Source: Nitrospira sp. (GTDB taxonomy: Bacteria; Nitrospirota; Nitrospiria; Nitrospirales; Nitrospiraceae). Taken from it: 14,895 nt of DNA. This document shows positions 14,778 to 14,895 of this stretch, piece after piece. A program made the position numbers and the translations under genes. The stretch lies in contig JACOEF010000375.1 in the NCBI GenBank assembly GCA_024998705.1, positions 1 to 14,895 on the forward strand. The letters run 5' to 3'. Each line of letters starts with the position of its first letter. The first letter of the stretch is position 1. The notes under the pieces were generated by a model. It ran no database searches and was not told the origin of the DNA. It saw nothing but the letters and a program-made list of their open reading frames with translations.

Positions 14778-14805
14778 TTGACATTGCCCTGAAGCAATCT
14801 ATTAT
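14778..14805 (+). promoter_or_regulatory. Near-consensus promoter (TTGACA-N16-TATTAT) of the right-edge gene
   Basis: Perfect -35 at 14778-14783 and a 5-of-6 -10 at 14800-14805 with a 16-nt spacer. This is the best promoter in the window. Predicted start at about 14812, one base before the ATG at 14813, with no ribosome site: a leaderless or one-nucleotide-leader mRNA. Confidence 0.65.
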
Positions 14806-14812
14806 TATTCGT

Positions 14813-14895
14813 ATGGACACCACACTGACTCCTCGACAAATTACCCACGATGAGAAAAAGGCGGCCGAAGCCGCTTTCGCTGGTCGCCCATTCAA
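14813..14895 (+). CDS. Unidentified protein, N-terminal fragment cut by the window edge
   Basis: Only the first 27 codons are visible: MDTTLTPRQITHDEKKAAEA, continuing AFAGRPF. The N-terminus is charged, soluble and helix-prone, with no signal peptide or membrane segment. I do not recognise the family. The case for a real gene is the near-consensus promoter placed one base before the ATG and the open frame to the edge. The promoter strength suggests high expression. Confidence 0.6.
   Translation, partial: MDTTLTPRQITHDEKKAAEAAFAGRPF

Noticed and set aside
14704..14895. Minus-strand 63-codon frame at the right edge
   Set aside because: It runs antisense through the near-consensus plus-strand promoter and has no motif.

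Overview
The window looks like chromosomal DNA from a GC-rich Gram-negative-type bacterium. The predicted signal peptide, the membrane-anchored c-type haem protein, the NarL-type two-component genes and the proline/alanine/arginine-rich proteins would fit Nitrospira or a relative (Nitrospirota). That placement is inference: no rRNA or nitrification marker gene is present. I see no transposase, integrase, CRISPR array, tRNA or rRNA gene, and no gene-free stretch longer than about 300 bases. No complete, previously undescribed multi-gene system stands out.

Left part (1-3142, all minus strand). The window opens with the first ~100 codons of an Lhr-like superfamily 2 helicase. An amber stop replaces the tryptophan expected next to its Q-motif. 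Next come a small protein with two CxxC pairs, a single-domain response regulator, a LuxR/NarL-type response regulator, and a membrane histidine kinase that overlaps the NarL-type regulator by 4 bp. The kinase and NarL regulator are a cognate pair. The single-domain regulator appears to be a paralogue of the NarL receiver that lacks the DNA-binding domain, and the CxxC protein resembles a zinc-binding tail often fused to such regulators.

Middle (3244-9473). A plus-strand atypical short-chain dehydrogenase converges on a minus-strand CPBP-type membrane protease that carries a large extra soluble domain. Divergent from the protease is a tightly coupled plus-strand operon with two ATGA overlaps: an alanine/serine-glyoxylate-type aminotransferase, a membrane-anchored monohaem DUF3365 protein and a metal-dependent amidohydrolase. 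A stand-alone J-domain protein follows on the minus strand.

Right part (9582-14895). An MFS transporter ends tail-to-tail, with a 12-bp overlap, against an unrecognised secreted protein built of two tandem copies of a ~170-residue domain. Divergent from that is a 5-oxoprolinase operon in the order pxpB-pxpA-pxpC, with overlapping genes. It would convert 5-oxoproline to glutamate. The right edge holds the start of an unidentified gene behind a near-consensus promoter.

A recurring theme is translation start architecture. Five genes that head transcription units (Lhr, kinase, dehydrogenase, J-protein and the right-edge gene) have a -10-like hexamer ending only 6-10 nt before the ATG and no Shine-Dalgarno sequence. 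This suggests leaderless or ultra-short-leader mRNAs. Several other genes, including the second gene of the aminotransferase operon, have clear Shine-Dalgarno sequences.
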